Source of the DNA: Bremerella sp. JC817
Lineage (GTDB): Bacteria > Planctomycetota > Planctomycetia > Pirellulales > Pirellulaceae
Reading direction: 5' to 3'
Assembly: GCF_040718835.1 (NCBI RefSeq)
Contig: NZ_JBFEFG010000280.1
Coordinates: 434,001 to 498,000 of the forward strand
DNA: 64,000 nt
Shown: one piece after another, positions 27,536 through 36,457 of the stretch
How the letters are laid out: every line of letters starts with the position of its first letter
Numbering within the stretch: the stretch's first letter is position 1
The notes under the pieces: generated by a model
Told to the model about the DNA's origin: nothing
Seen by the model: the letters and a program-made list of their open reading frames with translations, nothing else
Databases searched by the model: none
Made by a program: the position numbers and the translations under genes

Positions 27536-28842
27536 GGCTTGCTACTCCGCAAATCACCCTCCGGCCAGCCTTTCACGGTGGAGGCCGGAGCGTGCAGCAG
27601 CGGATCGATCTTCGAGGCGAATGCCTGGCCATCCGGGGCGGTGTCTTGATTGAACAGCACCGCCCAAGTCACGCCATCCGCGCGGGAAACGAGCAGCGTC
27701 GAAACGCCTGAAAGACTTCCGTTGTGCCAGCAAGTCCACGGAAGCAAACTCTCTTTTGCCGGTCGCACCATCCATCCACAACCGTAGTACGCCGTCGGTG
27801 GCGACTGTTTCCCGTTGAGCTTCGGTGGTGCGAACATCGTCTCCATGCTCTGCGAAGACAAAAGCGGCTCTTCAGCAGGGAAGAATAAACCTGACGTGAA
27901 TTTCACGAGATCGCTGGCGGAGGCCAACCAACCGCCGACCGGTGCGAGGTTCTCGATCCGTTCGGCACCGTATGGAAAAGGAATCTTCGCCGGCCCTTCG
28001 TCAGCCAAAACATATCGGCCGGTGCGTTGTTGCCCGTCACGATACTCGACCTCGTCCGGAGCACGATCTTCCGGCAGCGTTCGCGCCAGACGCATGTTGG
28101 CGACTCCCAGTGGCTGCAGAACTTCCTTCTGTACGAACTGATCGTAAGGCTGGCCACTGACCTGCTCGATCATCTGCCCCAACATGAGATAACCAACGTT
28201 AGAGTACGAAAACCTCTCGCCCGGAGCGAAGTCGAGCGGACGCGTGAACGCGAACTGCAGCAGGTCTTCGGGAGACAACGGAAACGACTTCCCCAGTTTC
28301 GACTTGATCTGATGGCTCATGGCGAATGGATCACCGGAGACAGGCGTATCGAAACCAGCCGTGTGCTGTAGACAGTTCCGTATGGTCACCGTGGCCAGCC
28401 GAGGATCTACCCATTGGCTAGTTTCTTCAGCAAGGTACGGCGTTTTCAGCAGCGGCAGAATCGGTTGATCGAGCGTGATTTTCTGTTGCTCGACGAGCTT
28501 CATTACCGCAGTGGCGGTGATCGATTTGCTGATACTGGCGATGCGAAATAAAGACTCGGGTTCGACTGGCTTCGTTCGAGCGTGGTCGGCGTAGCCGAAT
28601 CCTTTCGCGTAGACCAGGTTGCCGCGATAGCCCACCGCCAGGGAAGCACCCAGCGGTTGGTTCTCGCGAAAGAACGTTTCCATAACCGCGTCAAACGCGG
28701 CAGGCTCTTTCAGGCTATGCCCCGTCGAAACGATGGACTCCTCGTCTTCGTCTCCCCGAGCGATCTTGCTTCCCAGCAATGCCGCGACCGCAGTCGTGGT
28801 GGTTTGAAGTAGCCAGGCTCGCCTTGATGATCGTTCCGACAT
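27532..28842 (-). CDS. serine hydrolase, class C beta-lactamase family, exported
   Basis: This 436-residue protein has a Tat-like leader ([20 protein letters not shown]). The catalytic motifs of the class C beta-lactamase and DD-peptidase-like family are present: SISK (Ser103 to Lys106), YSN (Tyr213 to Asn215) and HNG in WHNGSLSG near the C-terminus. Members include esterases, D-aminopeptidases and penicillin-binding-like proteins, so antibiotic resistance should not be assumed. It lies 14 bases downstream of the epimerase gene and is probably co-transcribed with it. Confidence 0.9.
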   Translation of the reverse strand: MSERSSRRAWLLQTTTTAVAALLGSKIARGDEDEESIVSTGHSLKEPAAFDAVMETFFRENQPLGASLAVGYRGNLVYAKGFGYADHARTKPVEPESLFRIASISKSITATAVMKLVEQQKITLDQPILPLLKTPYLAEETSQWVDPRLATVTIRNCLQHTAGFDTPVSGDPFAMSHQIKSKLGKSFPLSPEDLLQFAFTRPLDFAPGERFSYSNVGYLMLGQMIEQVSGQPYDQFVQKEVLQPLGVANMRLARTLPEDRAPDEVEYRDGQQRTGRYVLADEGPAKIPFPYGAERIENLAPVGGWLASASDLVKFTSGLFFPAEEPLLSSQSMETMFAPPKLNGKQSPPTAYYGCGWMVRPAKESLLPWTCWHNGSLSGVSTLLVSRADGVTWAVLFNQDTAPDGQAFASKIDPLLHAPASTVKGWPEGDLRSSKP

Positions 28843-28856
28843 CGTGCTCGGTACCT

Positions 28857-29837
28857 TTACTCGGGTAAATAGCCAAACTTACGGAACCAGAGCCATGTAT
28901 CTTCCAGCGTCTGATCGAGCGGACGGTTGTGATAGCCCAGTTCCACTTCCGCCTTGTCGCTCAGGTAATAGTGGAACTGGCTTGCGATCTTGATGGCGGC
29001 CGAGTTGACTTCCGATTCCGTGCCATCCATTTGCGAATACGCATCGCCGCCAAGTCCGACTAGCATCGCAATCACCGGTCCGAGTCGTCCCCAAGGAGGT
29101 CGTCGACCGGTGATCTTCGCCATTCGCTTCCATAACTCAAAGTAACGCAGGTTCTCGCCGGCGAGAATATAGTTCTCGCCACTCCTTCCCTTGGTCATAC
29201 CTTGAATGATTGCCGCTGACACGTCGCGAACATCGCAAGTACTGCCACCGCCGCGCGGTGCCATCGGTGGCTGCTTTTGCACAACTGAAATCAGCATCCG
29301 ACCGGAAGATGGCTTCCAGTCCCACGGACCGAACATCAAGGCAGGGTTCATAAAGACAACGTCGAGCCCTTCCGACATCATTCCCCGCAGTTCATCTTCC
29401 GCTTCGCGCTTGGTCAACACGTAAGGACATGGAATCTTTCCTTCGCGCGGCGACTCTTCCGTGGCGGGCTCGTCTTCTTTGCCAACGCCCAGGGCATCGA
29501 CGGACGAAACATGGACCATGCGGACGCCATTCTTAATCGCGGCTCGGCCAACCGCTTTCGAGCCATCGACGTTCACCTGCCGCATGGCTTTGCCTTTGCT
29601 CCATCCGATGTGAACCATCGCCGCCGCATGGATGATCGCATCGACGCCTCGCGCCGCGGTCATGACGGTTTCTTCGTCACGAACATCGCCTGGGACAATC
29701 TCAACATCGAGGCCTGCTAACGAACGATCGGCTCGCGGATCACGTACCATCACTCGGACCTGATGTCCTTGTTCTAGCAGCATGCGGGTGACGTTATTCC
29801 CCACCAGTCCGGTTGCCCCAGTCACGAGTGCCAGCAC
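28857..29837 (-). CDS. NAD-dependent epimerase/dehydratase family protein
   Basis: This 326-residue extended short-chain dehydrogenase starts with the nucleotide-binding motif GATGLVG (7-13). It has the catalytic Ser in VHVSSVDALG and the Tyr-Lys pair in YVLTK. It resembles the group that includes dihydroflavonol 4-reductase-like and 3-beta-hydroxysteroid dehydrogenase-like bacterial proteins, such as hopanoid-associated epimerases. The substrate is unknown. It is the first gene of an operon with the serine hydrolase. Confidence 0.88.
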   Translation of the reverse strand: MLALVTGATGLVGNNVTRMLLEQGHQVRVMVRDPRADRSLAGLDVEIVPGDVRDEETVMTAARGVDAIIHAAAMVHIGWSKGKAMRQVNVDGSKAVGRAAIKNGVRMVHVSSVDALGVGKEDEPATEESPREGKIPCPYVLTKREAEDELRGMMSEGLDVVFMNPALMFGPWDWKPSSGRMLISVVQKQPPMAPRGGGSTCDVRDVSAAIIQGMTKGRSGENYILAGENLRYFELWKRMAKITGRRPPWGRLGPVIAMLVGLGGDAYSQMDGTESEVNSAAIKIASQFHYYLSDKAEVELGYHNRPLDQTLEDTWLWFRKFGYLPE

Positions 29838-29981
29838 TTTTATCTCCTCTCAAGGCGTCAATCAGCGTTGTGGATTTCTAGTTTAATTGTGTTTCGAGCC
29901 GAAACGAATTGACATAGTCGACGGCTTCTAAACAAGCTGGAACAGGGCCGTCAAAAGGCGATCCGCATTACCATCACCGCG

Positions 29982-30010
29982 GCTGACGAGCATTCGTCAG
30001 CTCGGTTTTT
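29982..30010 (+). terminator. orphan intrinsic terminator
   Basis: A perfect 8-bp stem (29982-29989 with 29994-30001) has a GCAT loop, further flanking CCG/CGG pairing and a TTTTT tail at 30006-30010. It points in plus direction, but the only plus-strand gene nearby begins at 30435. It may end a small RNA that starts after 29838. Confidence 0.6.
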
Positions 30011-30346
30011 ACTCCTTTTGGTTCGACCTGTTAGCCAGGGTCTCTTCATGCGAAACAGACCGATCGCATGCTAGCGATCAGAGAGCAACTTTCAGACCCT
30101 CGTGCCGAACCATTCTTGATGGTGGAAATTTAACGCATTCCTCCCGCAATTTAGCCGCCTCTTGCCAGCCGGGAATACTGCTACGCCGAAGTGTGCATTT
30201 TCAGGCCAATGCCACTATCAAGGTATTGCTGACTGGCTACAACGAAGTACCTTAAGGAAGCTTCACTTCCACTGTTTCTAGGCGTGGGCGAAGTATCTTC
30301 CGCAATGCGTATTTTCAGCGGTTTTGAGATCTAGTTGATTTGCTAG

Positions 30347-30357
30347 TCACGCGATAT
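30347..30357 (+). promoter_or_regulatory. conserved upstream element of DUF1559 genes, copy 1
   Basis: TCACGCGATAT lies 77 bases before the ATG of the DUF1559 gene at 30435. It differs at one base from the copies at 46250 and 48013. It may be a promoter -10 region or a regulator binding site. Confidence 0.5.
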
Positions 30358-30434
30358 AGTTACGAACCGCGGTTTTTCTCACTTGGTCGGTTTTCGATCT
30401 TTTTTTCATCCTTTCTTCTGCAAGAGAAACACCA

Positions 30435-31337
30435 ATGTCGCAGCCCAACTTCGTCCGTCCTCCACGCGGATTTACCCTAGTCGAGCTCTTGGTGGTAATC
30501 GCCATCATTGGAGTTTTGATAGCACTTCTGTTGCCTGCCGTTCAACAGGCACGCGAGGCCGCGCGCCGCATGCAGTGCTCGAACAATCTCAAGCAAACCG
30601 CCTTAGCGATGCACAACTATCACGATGTGCATGGTCAGTTTCCGCTGCCTGGCATGAAGGCCAACGAGATCGGCTGGACTGCGTCGATTCTTCCGCAGTT
30701 GGAACAAAGCTCGATCGCCGACCAACTCAACTACAACGAGGGGAAGCACAACATTGCCAGCCGGATGAAGTTCGGCCCGGTGAAGATCGATGCCTTCCAG
30801 TGCCCCAGCGCCCCTGGCACCGATATCTATTCGCCTCGTACCGACGAGATGTACAACGGCGAGCAGTCGTACGTCGCCCATTACTTCGGGATCCTCGGTC
30901 CTGTCGGCACTAATCCAGCCACTGGCGGCAACTATGTCTGCAAAGACATGTCGGAAGAATTCGGCGGTGAATGCACCGAAGGGATCTTGTGGCAGTGGGG
31001 CTCGAAGATGCGCGACGTCACCGACGGCCTATCGAACACCTATTTGCTGGGCGAAAACTCGTGGCGCGAGATGCCTTACCGTCGCTGGTGGATGCGCGCC
31101 AAGCTGGAAGACGCCACCCGTGGCACGCTATATCTGTTGACCAAGAACGTTCAGTACCCGATCAACAGCGGCAACAGCGATAAGTGGAATACGGTCGCGT
31201 TCGGCAGTATGCACCCAGGCGGAGCGATGTTCTCGCGTGGGGACGGCTCGGTGGCGTTCGTGGCCGAGACCATGAATTTCGACGCGTTCCTGGCAGGAGC
31301 CAGCAAGGCAGGGGGCGAAGCAATCAGCTCGCAGTAA
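30435..31337 (+). CDS. DUF1559 protein with type IV pilin-like N-terminus, copy 1
   Basis: This 300-residue protein starts with a short leader and the prepilin-type segment [20 protein letters not shown], followed by [17 protein letters not shown]. This is the signature of DUF1559, a very large planctomycete family. A prepilin peptidase would be expected to cut at the Gly-Phe bond. The C-terminal half has the family's HPGGAMFSRGDGSVAFVAE motif. DUF1559 proteins are secreted or envelope proteins of unknown function, thought to use a type II or IV secretion-like route. This copy is more diverged than the two near 46-49 kb. A small lipoprotein gene follows 49 bases later. Confidence 0.92.
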   Translation: MSQPNFVRPPRGFTLVELLVVIAIIGVLIALLLPAVQQAREAARRMQCSNNLKQTALAMHNYHDVHGQFPLPGMKANEIGWTASILPQLEQSSIADQLNYNEGKHNIASRMKFGPVKIDAFQCPSAPGTDIYSPRTDEMYNGEQSYVAHYFGILGPVGTNPATGGNYVCKDMSEEFGGECTEGILWQWGSKMRDVTDGLSNTYLLGENSWREMPYRRWWMRAKLEDATRGTLYLLTKNVQYPINSGNSDKWNTVAFGSMHPGGAMFSRGDGSVAFVAETMNFDAFLAGASKAGGEAISSQ

Positions 31338-31386
31338 TTCCCCTCCACTTGTTCATGCACTTTTTCTTTGGGAAAGGAACGATTCG

Positions 31387-31833
31387 ATGAACTCCCCTCG
31401 TTTTCGTTACCTCGCCCTTCTCGGCATCGCCTTGATGGGCATGGCCTCCGGTTGTAATTCCGGCAATGGCCTGCAGACGTATCCAATCTCGGGCACCGCA
31501 ACCTACGGCGAAAAGCCGATTCCAAGCGGCTCGATCACCTTGATCCCGGACGCTCAGAAGGGAAACAGCGGAGCCGCTGTTTCGATTGAGATTATCGACG
31601 GCAAGTTCGATTCTTCCTCGTCACAGCGAGGGCATATCGGCGGGCCGCACATTGCCCGCGTGGTCGGACTGGATGGTAACGGCGACGGCGATCTTTCCCC
31701 CAAGGGTCAGATGCTGTTTCCCGACTACGAGCTGGAAATCGAACTTCCCGAAGCTGCTTCCGAGCAAGCGATCGTCGTGCCGGGCGATTTGAAGTTGCCC
31801 AAGACGCGAACCTCTGGCGGGCGAGGAGCCTAG
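31387..31833 (+). CDS. small lipoprotein following DUF1559, copy 1
   Basis: This 148-residue protein has a lipoprotein signal peptide ending in a lipobox-like MASGC. The mature part looks like a small beta-sandwich of the carboxypeptidase-regulatory or transthyretin type: YPISGTATYGEKPIPSGSIT, then SIEIIDGKFD and PHIARVVGLDG. Such genes regularly follow DUF1559 genes in planctomycetes, which suggests that the two work together. Function is unknown. Confidence 0.8.
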   Translation: MNSPRFRYLALLGIALMGMASGCNSGNGLQTYPISGTATYGEKPIPSGSITLIPDAQKGNSGAAVSIEIIDGKFDSSSSQRGHIGGPHIARVVGLDGNGDGDLSPKGQMLFPDYELEIELPEAASEQAIVVPGDLKLPKTRTSGGRGA

Positions 31834-31846
31834 CTCACGTTCGAAC

Positions 31847-31881
31847 AAAAAAAGGACGCACTCCAAGGGCAGAGTGCGTCC
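31847..31881 (-). terminator. intrinsic terminator of the PRC-barrel gene
   Basis: A perfect 10-bp stem (31854-31863 with 31872-31881) is followed on the minus strand by seven T residues (31847-31853). It ends the PRC-barrel gene and may also stop plus-strand transcripts from the lipoprotein gene. Confidence 0.8.
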
Positions 31882-31944
31882 TCCCGCTTCCGCGGATTGC
31901 GTGGTCTTAAGCGTCGCCAGTCTGATTAGCGACTAGAGACCTAA

Positions 31945-32805
31945 TTACTCGTTGTCGGTCGAACCGGCTTCAGCGAAAGCCTTATCAACGTTCGAGCGGG
32001 TTTCCTTGTTTTCCAGTTCGGCGTAGTACTTGTCCGAAGTAACCTTCGGAGCAGCACCGATGACCTTCTTATCAGCGTCGATCATCGCGGTGTACTGGTC
32101 GTCCTTAGTCTTGGTGACCTTCAACTTCTTAGCTGGAACTGCGGTGTAGCTTTCACCGATACCGAGCGTTCCACCCGAACCGATGATGAAGTAAGCAGCT
32201 TCACAGACTTCCTTGTGGTTGAACACGATGTCTTCAATCGCACCAACCGATTCGCTGCCATTACCCTCCACGTCCAGGTCCATCAATTCCGAGACCAAGT
32301 ACATGTTGTTGGCATCGATCTTTTCCGTCTTTTCCGACTTGAAGTACTTGCTGTTACGTTCCTGGAACGAATCAACGGTCAGGTCAGCAGCATGGTCGAG
32401 CGACAGCGCTGGAGCCTTTTCCAGGTCTTCAGCAGTCATTGGCAAGCTTACTTTCAGAGTCTTTTCGTCGCCATCTTTGACCCACTTCAGGTCAACGGCT
32501 TTGGCGGGAACACCGTGTTCGGTTTCACCGACACCAGCGAGGCCGCCACTACCGATCACCAGGTAGACGACTTTACCATCTTTGGTGGTAACGATGTCGT
32601 TGACCGAGCCAATGGTGTCTTCCTGATTCGAGCCGTAAACGCTCGCGCCGATCACACGGCTGGCAGCGATATGCTGATCACCGGACTTCTCGACTTGCTT
32701 GGTGGTTGTTTCGGACTTCTCTTCTTTCGTTTTCGCATCATCGGCAACAACCGGAGCGACCAGACCGAGAACGAGGAAAAGTCCTAAAATACGAGTCACT
32801 AACAT
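31945..32805 (-). CDS. exported protein with two PRC-barrel domains
   Basis: The start is the ATG at 32805, with GGAG 8 bases upstream, followed by a signal peptide (MLVTRILGLFLVLGLVAPVVA). The nearby ATG at 32810 runs into a stop and the frame upstream is not credible. The 286-residue protein has a Lys/Glu-rich linker and two similar PRC-barrel-like units. One has SRVIGASVYGSNQEDTIGSV and YLVIGSGGLAGVGE; the other has SELMDLDVEGNGSESVGAIE and YFIIGSGGTLGIGE. PRC barrels act in photosynthetic reaction centres, RimM and many stress proteins; here the role is unknown, outside the cytoplasm. It is transcribed alone. Confidence 0.85.
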   Translation of the reverse strand: MLVTRILGLFLVLGLVAPVVADDAKTKEEKSETTTKQVEKSGDQHIAASRVIGASVYGSNQEDTIGSVNDIVTTKDGKVVYLVIGSGGLAGVGETEHGVPAKAVDLKWVKDGDEKTLKVSLPMTAEDLEKAPALSLDHAADLTVDSFQERNSKYFKSEKTEKIDANNMYLVSELMDLDVEGNGSESVGAIEDIVFNHKEVCEAAYFIIGSGGTLGIGESYTAVPAKKLKVTKTKDDQYTAMIDADKKVIGAAPKVTSDKYYAELENKETRSNVDKAFAEAGSTDNE

Positions 32806-33067
32806 TGCATAATCTCCTAAAAGAAACTGAATTTTGTTCAGGGTTGTGAGAGTAATATTGCAAGTGCCATACCGCCTTTGCCTGACTGCAGAGAAAAAAG
32901 TGCGAGATGGCGATTTCTTCGAAGAATGAGGCTCGTTCTTCACCTCGCTGCCCTGTATATCCATCGACAGGAAGAAATGCGTCGAGGCTTGGGAGAGATA
33001 GCTGATCGTTTACCGAACAGACTGCTCGCCAATCCATCAGCGAGCAGTCCAGGGCAGTCGGGAAACC
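32806..33067. other. intergenic region
   Basis: These 262 bases lie between two minus-strand genes and should hold the promoter of the PRC-barrel gene. No ORF or hairpin stands out. Confidence 0.35.
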
Positions 33068-34882
33068 TTAACAATCGGGATCCTGCGAATAGATCAGCAG
33101 GCTATAAGGACTAATCGAAAGCGTACCGGCGTGCGTCATACCGTCATACGCTTTCTCTTCAGGCGTCAGTTCTGCCACCGTCGACGAAACGAATGTCGCG
33201 TTATAAACCGACGCGGCCGAATTGAGTCGCAGCTTCCAGTTTCCTCCACAAGGGAAACCAATCGTGTAATTCTCGATCGCTTCGCTCGAGAAATTCACCA
33301 CCACGATCACATCGTCACCCTTTCCGTGGTCGGCCCAGCGCTGATACGCGATCAACTTCTTTTCATCGTTACGATGAAAGACCGACACATGCTGGCCTTG
33401 CAAACCACGGGTGACGCCTGCCAGATTGCGGCGGGCATGGATCATATCGCGATACAACAAGCCAACGCCGGGGAACTCTTGCTTACGATCCCAATCGAGA
33501 GGCTCGGTATCTTGAAACCAGCCATCCTGCAGCATTTCTTGTCCCTGGAATAGCATCGGAACGCCAGGCGTCGTCAGCATGATGCCCGCTGCTAGCGTCG
33601 AGCGATGCCGGGCATAGCCGTCGGTTGGATCTTCCGGCGCGATCTCGGAAGGCAACCGCTGCTTGCCGTTGGCAACCTCGTCGTGCGACTCGGTATAAAC
33701 CACGCGTTCAAACGCATCGAGGTTATAGCGGAAGGTGATTGCGCGAATCAATTTGTTCAAATCGCGACCATCATCACTCGGCTGCATGGCGACATCTCGG
33801 ACCGGATGGACGAACTCCGCGTCCCACTGACTCGAGAAATTTGCGCCACCTTCCGCAGCCGTCTTAGTCAGATAGCTGTTGGTCTGCAGGTCTTCAGCGA
33901 TCAACATGATGCCTGGCTTCATCTCGCTCAGGTCTTTATTGATCCACTGCGTCAAACTCCAGCCTTCTGGCAGTTCGTCGCTCCCGTCGACACTTCGCAT
34001 GTAAAGCGTCATGTCGTAACGCAAACCATCGACATGATAGTCGTTCACCCACATCATGGCGTTGTCGTAGATGAACTGACGGACTTCGCCACGACCATAG
34101 TCAGGCCGCGTGTCGCCCCACGGAGTCTTGCTCCGCCAATCGTTGTAGAAATAGATGCCACCCTTTTCGTTCTCGTTCCACAGATCGAACTGCCAGATAT
34201 CGAGATCGCTTGGGCCGAAGTGGTTGTAAACCACGTCTTGGATCACGCCGATCCCACGTTCGTGGGCGGCTTTCACGAAGTGCTTGAAACCGCGTGGCCC
34301 GCCGTAGCTGCTTTCCACCGCGAAAATTTGGGCGGGGTTATATCCCCAACTGATGTTGCCGGCGAACTCGCATAGCGGCATCAACTGGACGACGTTCACG
34401 CCCATTTTCACAAGGTGATCGAGTCGACGGATCGCGTCGCGGAACGTGCCGACGGTGTCTTCATCGGTGCGATTAAAGGTCCCAAGGTGCATTTCGTACA
34501 GCACGACTTCATTCCAGGGTGGCAACTGGTAATTGTCGTCGCCCCAGTCGAAATCGGTTCGATGGATCACGCTGTTGCCAACCGAGTTGGTCACTTCCCG
34601 CGCGCGAGGATCCATGCGGCTCACTTCCTGATCGCCACACTTCAGCATGTAGCGGTATTCGTCGCCGGCCTTGGCTTCGGCGACATCGATGTACCAATTC
34701 CCATTTTTTTCCTGCTGCATCGGCATCGCCGACGCATCCCAGTCGTTGAAGGTTCCAACGATACTGACTTGTTCCGCGTGAGGTGCCCAGAGACGAAACG
34801 CGACGCCAGACTCATGCGGGATCGGTCCCATGCCCGAATGGACCGAAGACGTTGCAGACGACGAACCGGATGCGGTTGCCAT
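33068..34882 (-). CDS. GH13 alpha-amylase family protein, glycogen branching enzyme-like
   Basis: This 604-residue protein has an N-terminal CBM48-like module (about 25-110, with VAFRLWAPHAEQVSIVGTFN) and a GH13 catalytic barrel. The key residues are present: DVVYNH (216-221), the nucleophile Asp290 in VDGLRYD, the acid Glu330 in LIAED, and SHDEV (399-403) with the transition-state Asp401. The HDE string favours a 1,4-alpha-glucan branching enzyme over an amylase. It is shorter than typical GlgB (about 730), and malto-oligosyltrehalose trehalohydrolase is an alternative. There is no signal peptide, so it acts in the cytoplasm. No other glycogen gene is adjacent. Confidence 0.85.
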   Translation of the reverse strand: MATASGSSSATSSVHSGMGPIPHESGVAFRLWAPHAEQVSIVGTFNDWDASAMPMQQEKNGNWYIDVAEAKAGDEYRYMLKCGDQEVSRMDPRAREVTNSVGNSVIHRTDFDWGDDNYQLPPWNEVVLYEMHLGTFNRTDEDTVGTFRDAIRRLDHLVKMGVNVVQLMPLCEFAGNISWGYNPAQIFAVESSYGGPRGFKHFVKAAHERGIGVIQDVVYNHFGPSDLDIWQFDLWNENEKGGIYFYNDWRSKTPWGDTRPDYGRGEVRQFIYDNAMMWVNDYHVDGLRYDMTLYMRSVDGSDELPEGWSLTQWINKDLSEMKPGIMLIAEDLQTNSYLTKTAAEGGANFSSQWDAEFVHPVRDVAMQPSDDGRDLNKLIRAITFRYNLDAFERVVYTESHDEVANGKQRLPSEIAPEDPTDGYARHRSTLAAGIMLTTPGVPMLFQGQEMLQDGWFQDTEPLDWDRKQEFPGVGLLYRDMIHARRNLAGVTRGLQGQHVSVFHRNDEKKLIAYQRWADHGKGDDVIVVVNFSSEAIENYTIGFPCGGNWKLRLNSAASVYNATFVSSTVAELTPEEKAYDGMTHAGTLSISPYSLLIYSQDPDC

Positions 34883-35423
34883 AGTGGTTGTTCCTGTTAG
34901 TGGTTGATAGGTGAAACGTCGCAGCCTGCTCGCAGCGGCGACCGTTGCGATAGCGTTCCGACGATATTTCTGCTGGCAAAGAGGTCATGCAGAGAGAAAA
35001 AAAGGGCGCCGTGGAGGCCGACTCAAAATCGGGGGTCTTCAAGTCGACTGACCACGGGCCACTTGCCTGCTTCCTGGAATTTTTCACAGACTTACAAAAG
35101 TTGCGAAAGCAACTGTGGAAGGATGAAAAATCCTTAGTAGGCCAATCTTTGCTCCCACGTTCTTTCACAACTGCCCGGCCCTAAAATGCATTGCCTGTGC
35201 CAAAACGGCGAGAACGCTCGAATTTCGAAGCCAAATCGAAGCCAGGCCCCCAAGACGCAGGTAAAATGGGGAAGAACGCCCCCTTATACGTTTTACGAGG
35301 CCCCCTGCTGGTTGGCTGATTCCGAGTCAGGCTGATCCGAAATCACGCTTGTCGCAACGGGTGTGGCTGGCTACAAACCAATTTCATATCGCTCGTTCTT
35401 CTAACTACCGCCATAAAAGAAGT
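34883..35423. other. intergenic region before the TonB-like/ExbBD operon
   Basis: This 541-base region lies between the divergent GH13 gene and the six-gene VWA/ExbBD operon. I see no reliable ORF, repeat or hairpin. The operon promoter should be in its right part. Confidence 0.4.
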
Positions 35424-36431
35424 ATGTCGCCTTCCCATTCCCATCCCGATTCGATCCAGCCCGCCGAACAAACGGAGTGGGTGAAGTCGCGTCGGACGAT
35501 GCCAGCATGGTTGATGTCGCTACTGGTTCATGCGGCGATCGGAACGCTTTTAATTCTGACGGTTCAAACCGTTAGTAAGGGAATCGGGGAAGAGCCCGCT
35601 CGTCAGGGGAGCATTACCTTGGCGAACCGTTCCGAGAATTCGACCGAATACTTCGACGGCGATTCGAGCCAGGCGGCCGATGGCCAGGCAACCAGCGACT
35701 CGGAGCAAGCACAGCAAGCACTTGAACAGGCAATGCCAGCTCTCGACCTTCCTCCCAGCACGATGGGAGATCTACTTCCGCGCGGCGACGAAGCGCTCAC
35801 CGGCCAAGATGCGACCGGGCTCCCCACGGCCGGCGGGATGACGCAGGGTGGCGCGCCCTCCAAAGGTGGTCTCGGCAAAGAAGGCAAGACATCGGTCTTT
35901 GGTGCCGAAGGACAAGGGTCGAAGTTTGTTTACGTCTTCGATCGCAGTGCCAGTATGTACGGGCAACCACTTGCCGCGGCCAAGCAAGAGTTGATCAAGA
36001 GTCTGCACGACCTCGATAAACTGCATCAGTTCGCGATCATCTTTTACAACGAAAACCCAGAAGTCTTCAGTCCGCGCGGGGATCGCCCTCAGCTGGTCTT
36101 CGCCGACGAACAAGGGATCAATCTGGCCGAGCGTTTCGTACGTGGGATAATCGCCAGCGGCAGTACGTCGCACGTCGACGCGTTAGCGTTGGCCTTAAAG
36201 ATGAATCCCGACGTGATCTTCTTTCTGACCGACGCTGATCAGCCGCAGTTGTTTCCGGCCGATCTGGAACGGATTCGCAAGCTCAATCGAGGGGTCTCGA
36301 TTCACGCGATCGAATTTGGGTATGGCCCCTACGATGGGCGACGGAACTTTCTGGTAAAATTGGCCGAAGGCAACGACGGCAGCCATGTCTACGTCGACAT
36401 ATCGACGCTGGGCCGCAAGCCTTCCTACTGA
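35424..36431 (+). CDS. VWA-domain protein with TonB-like membrane anchor
   Basis: The ATG at 35424 is preferred, since residues encoded upstream in the frame from 35349 look non-coding. The 335-residue protein has a short cytoplasmic part, then one membrane helix, MPAWLMSLLVHAAIGTLLIL. The helix carries S32-x-x-x-H36, the same SxxxH spacing that TonB uses to couple to ExbB/ExbD. A linker rich in Gly, Gln, Ser and Ala follows (55-165), then a von Willebrand A domain with a full metal site: DRSAS (173-177), Thr248 and FLTD (Asp270). It opens an operon with ExbB and two ExbD genes. I infer that it is a force-transducing or sensing subunit in the periplasm. Confidence 0.85.
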   Translation: MSPSHSHPDSIQPAEQTEWVKSRRTMPAWLMSLLVHAAIGTLLILTVQTVSKGIGEEPARQGSITLANRSENSTEYFDGDSSQAADGQATSDSEQAQQALEQAMPALDLPPSTMGDLLPRGDEALTGQDATGLPTAGGMTQGGAPSKGGLGKEGKTSVFGAEGQGSKFVYVFDRSASMYGQPLAAAKQELIKSLHDLDKLHQFAIIFYNENPEVFSPRGDRPQLVFADEQGINLAERFVRGIIASGSTSHVDALALALKMNPDVIFFLTDADQPQLFPADLERIRKLNRGVSIHAIEFGYGPYDGRRNFLVKLAEGNDGSHVYVDISTLGRKPSY

Positions 36432-36457
36432 ACCACGTTTGCTGACAAGGACCTCCG

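Larger units (their letters stand above)
29838..30434. other. long intergenic region with orphan terminator and shared DUF1559 upstream element
   Basis: This 597-base region lies between the divergent epimerase and DUF1559 genes. It holds a strong plus-strand terminator (29982-30010) with no gene before it and the element TCACGCGATAT at 30347-30357. I see no protein-coding frame. Confidence 0.5.

Noticed and set aside
27532..28842. The serine hydrolase as an antibiotic-resistance beta-lactamase.
   Set aside because: The SxxK, YxN and HxG motifs are shared by a wide family of esterases and peptidases, and the Tat-type leader and gene context do not point to resistance.
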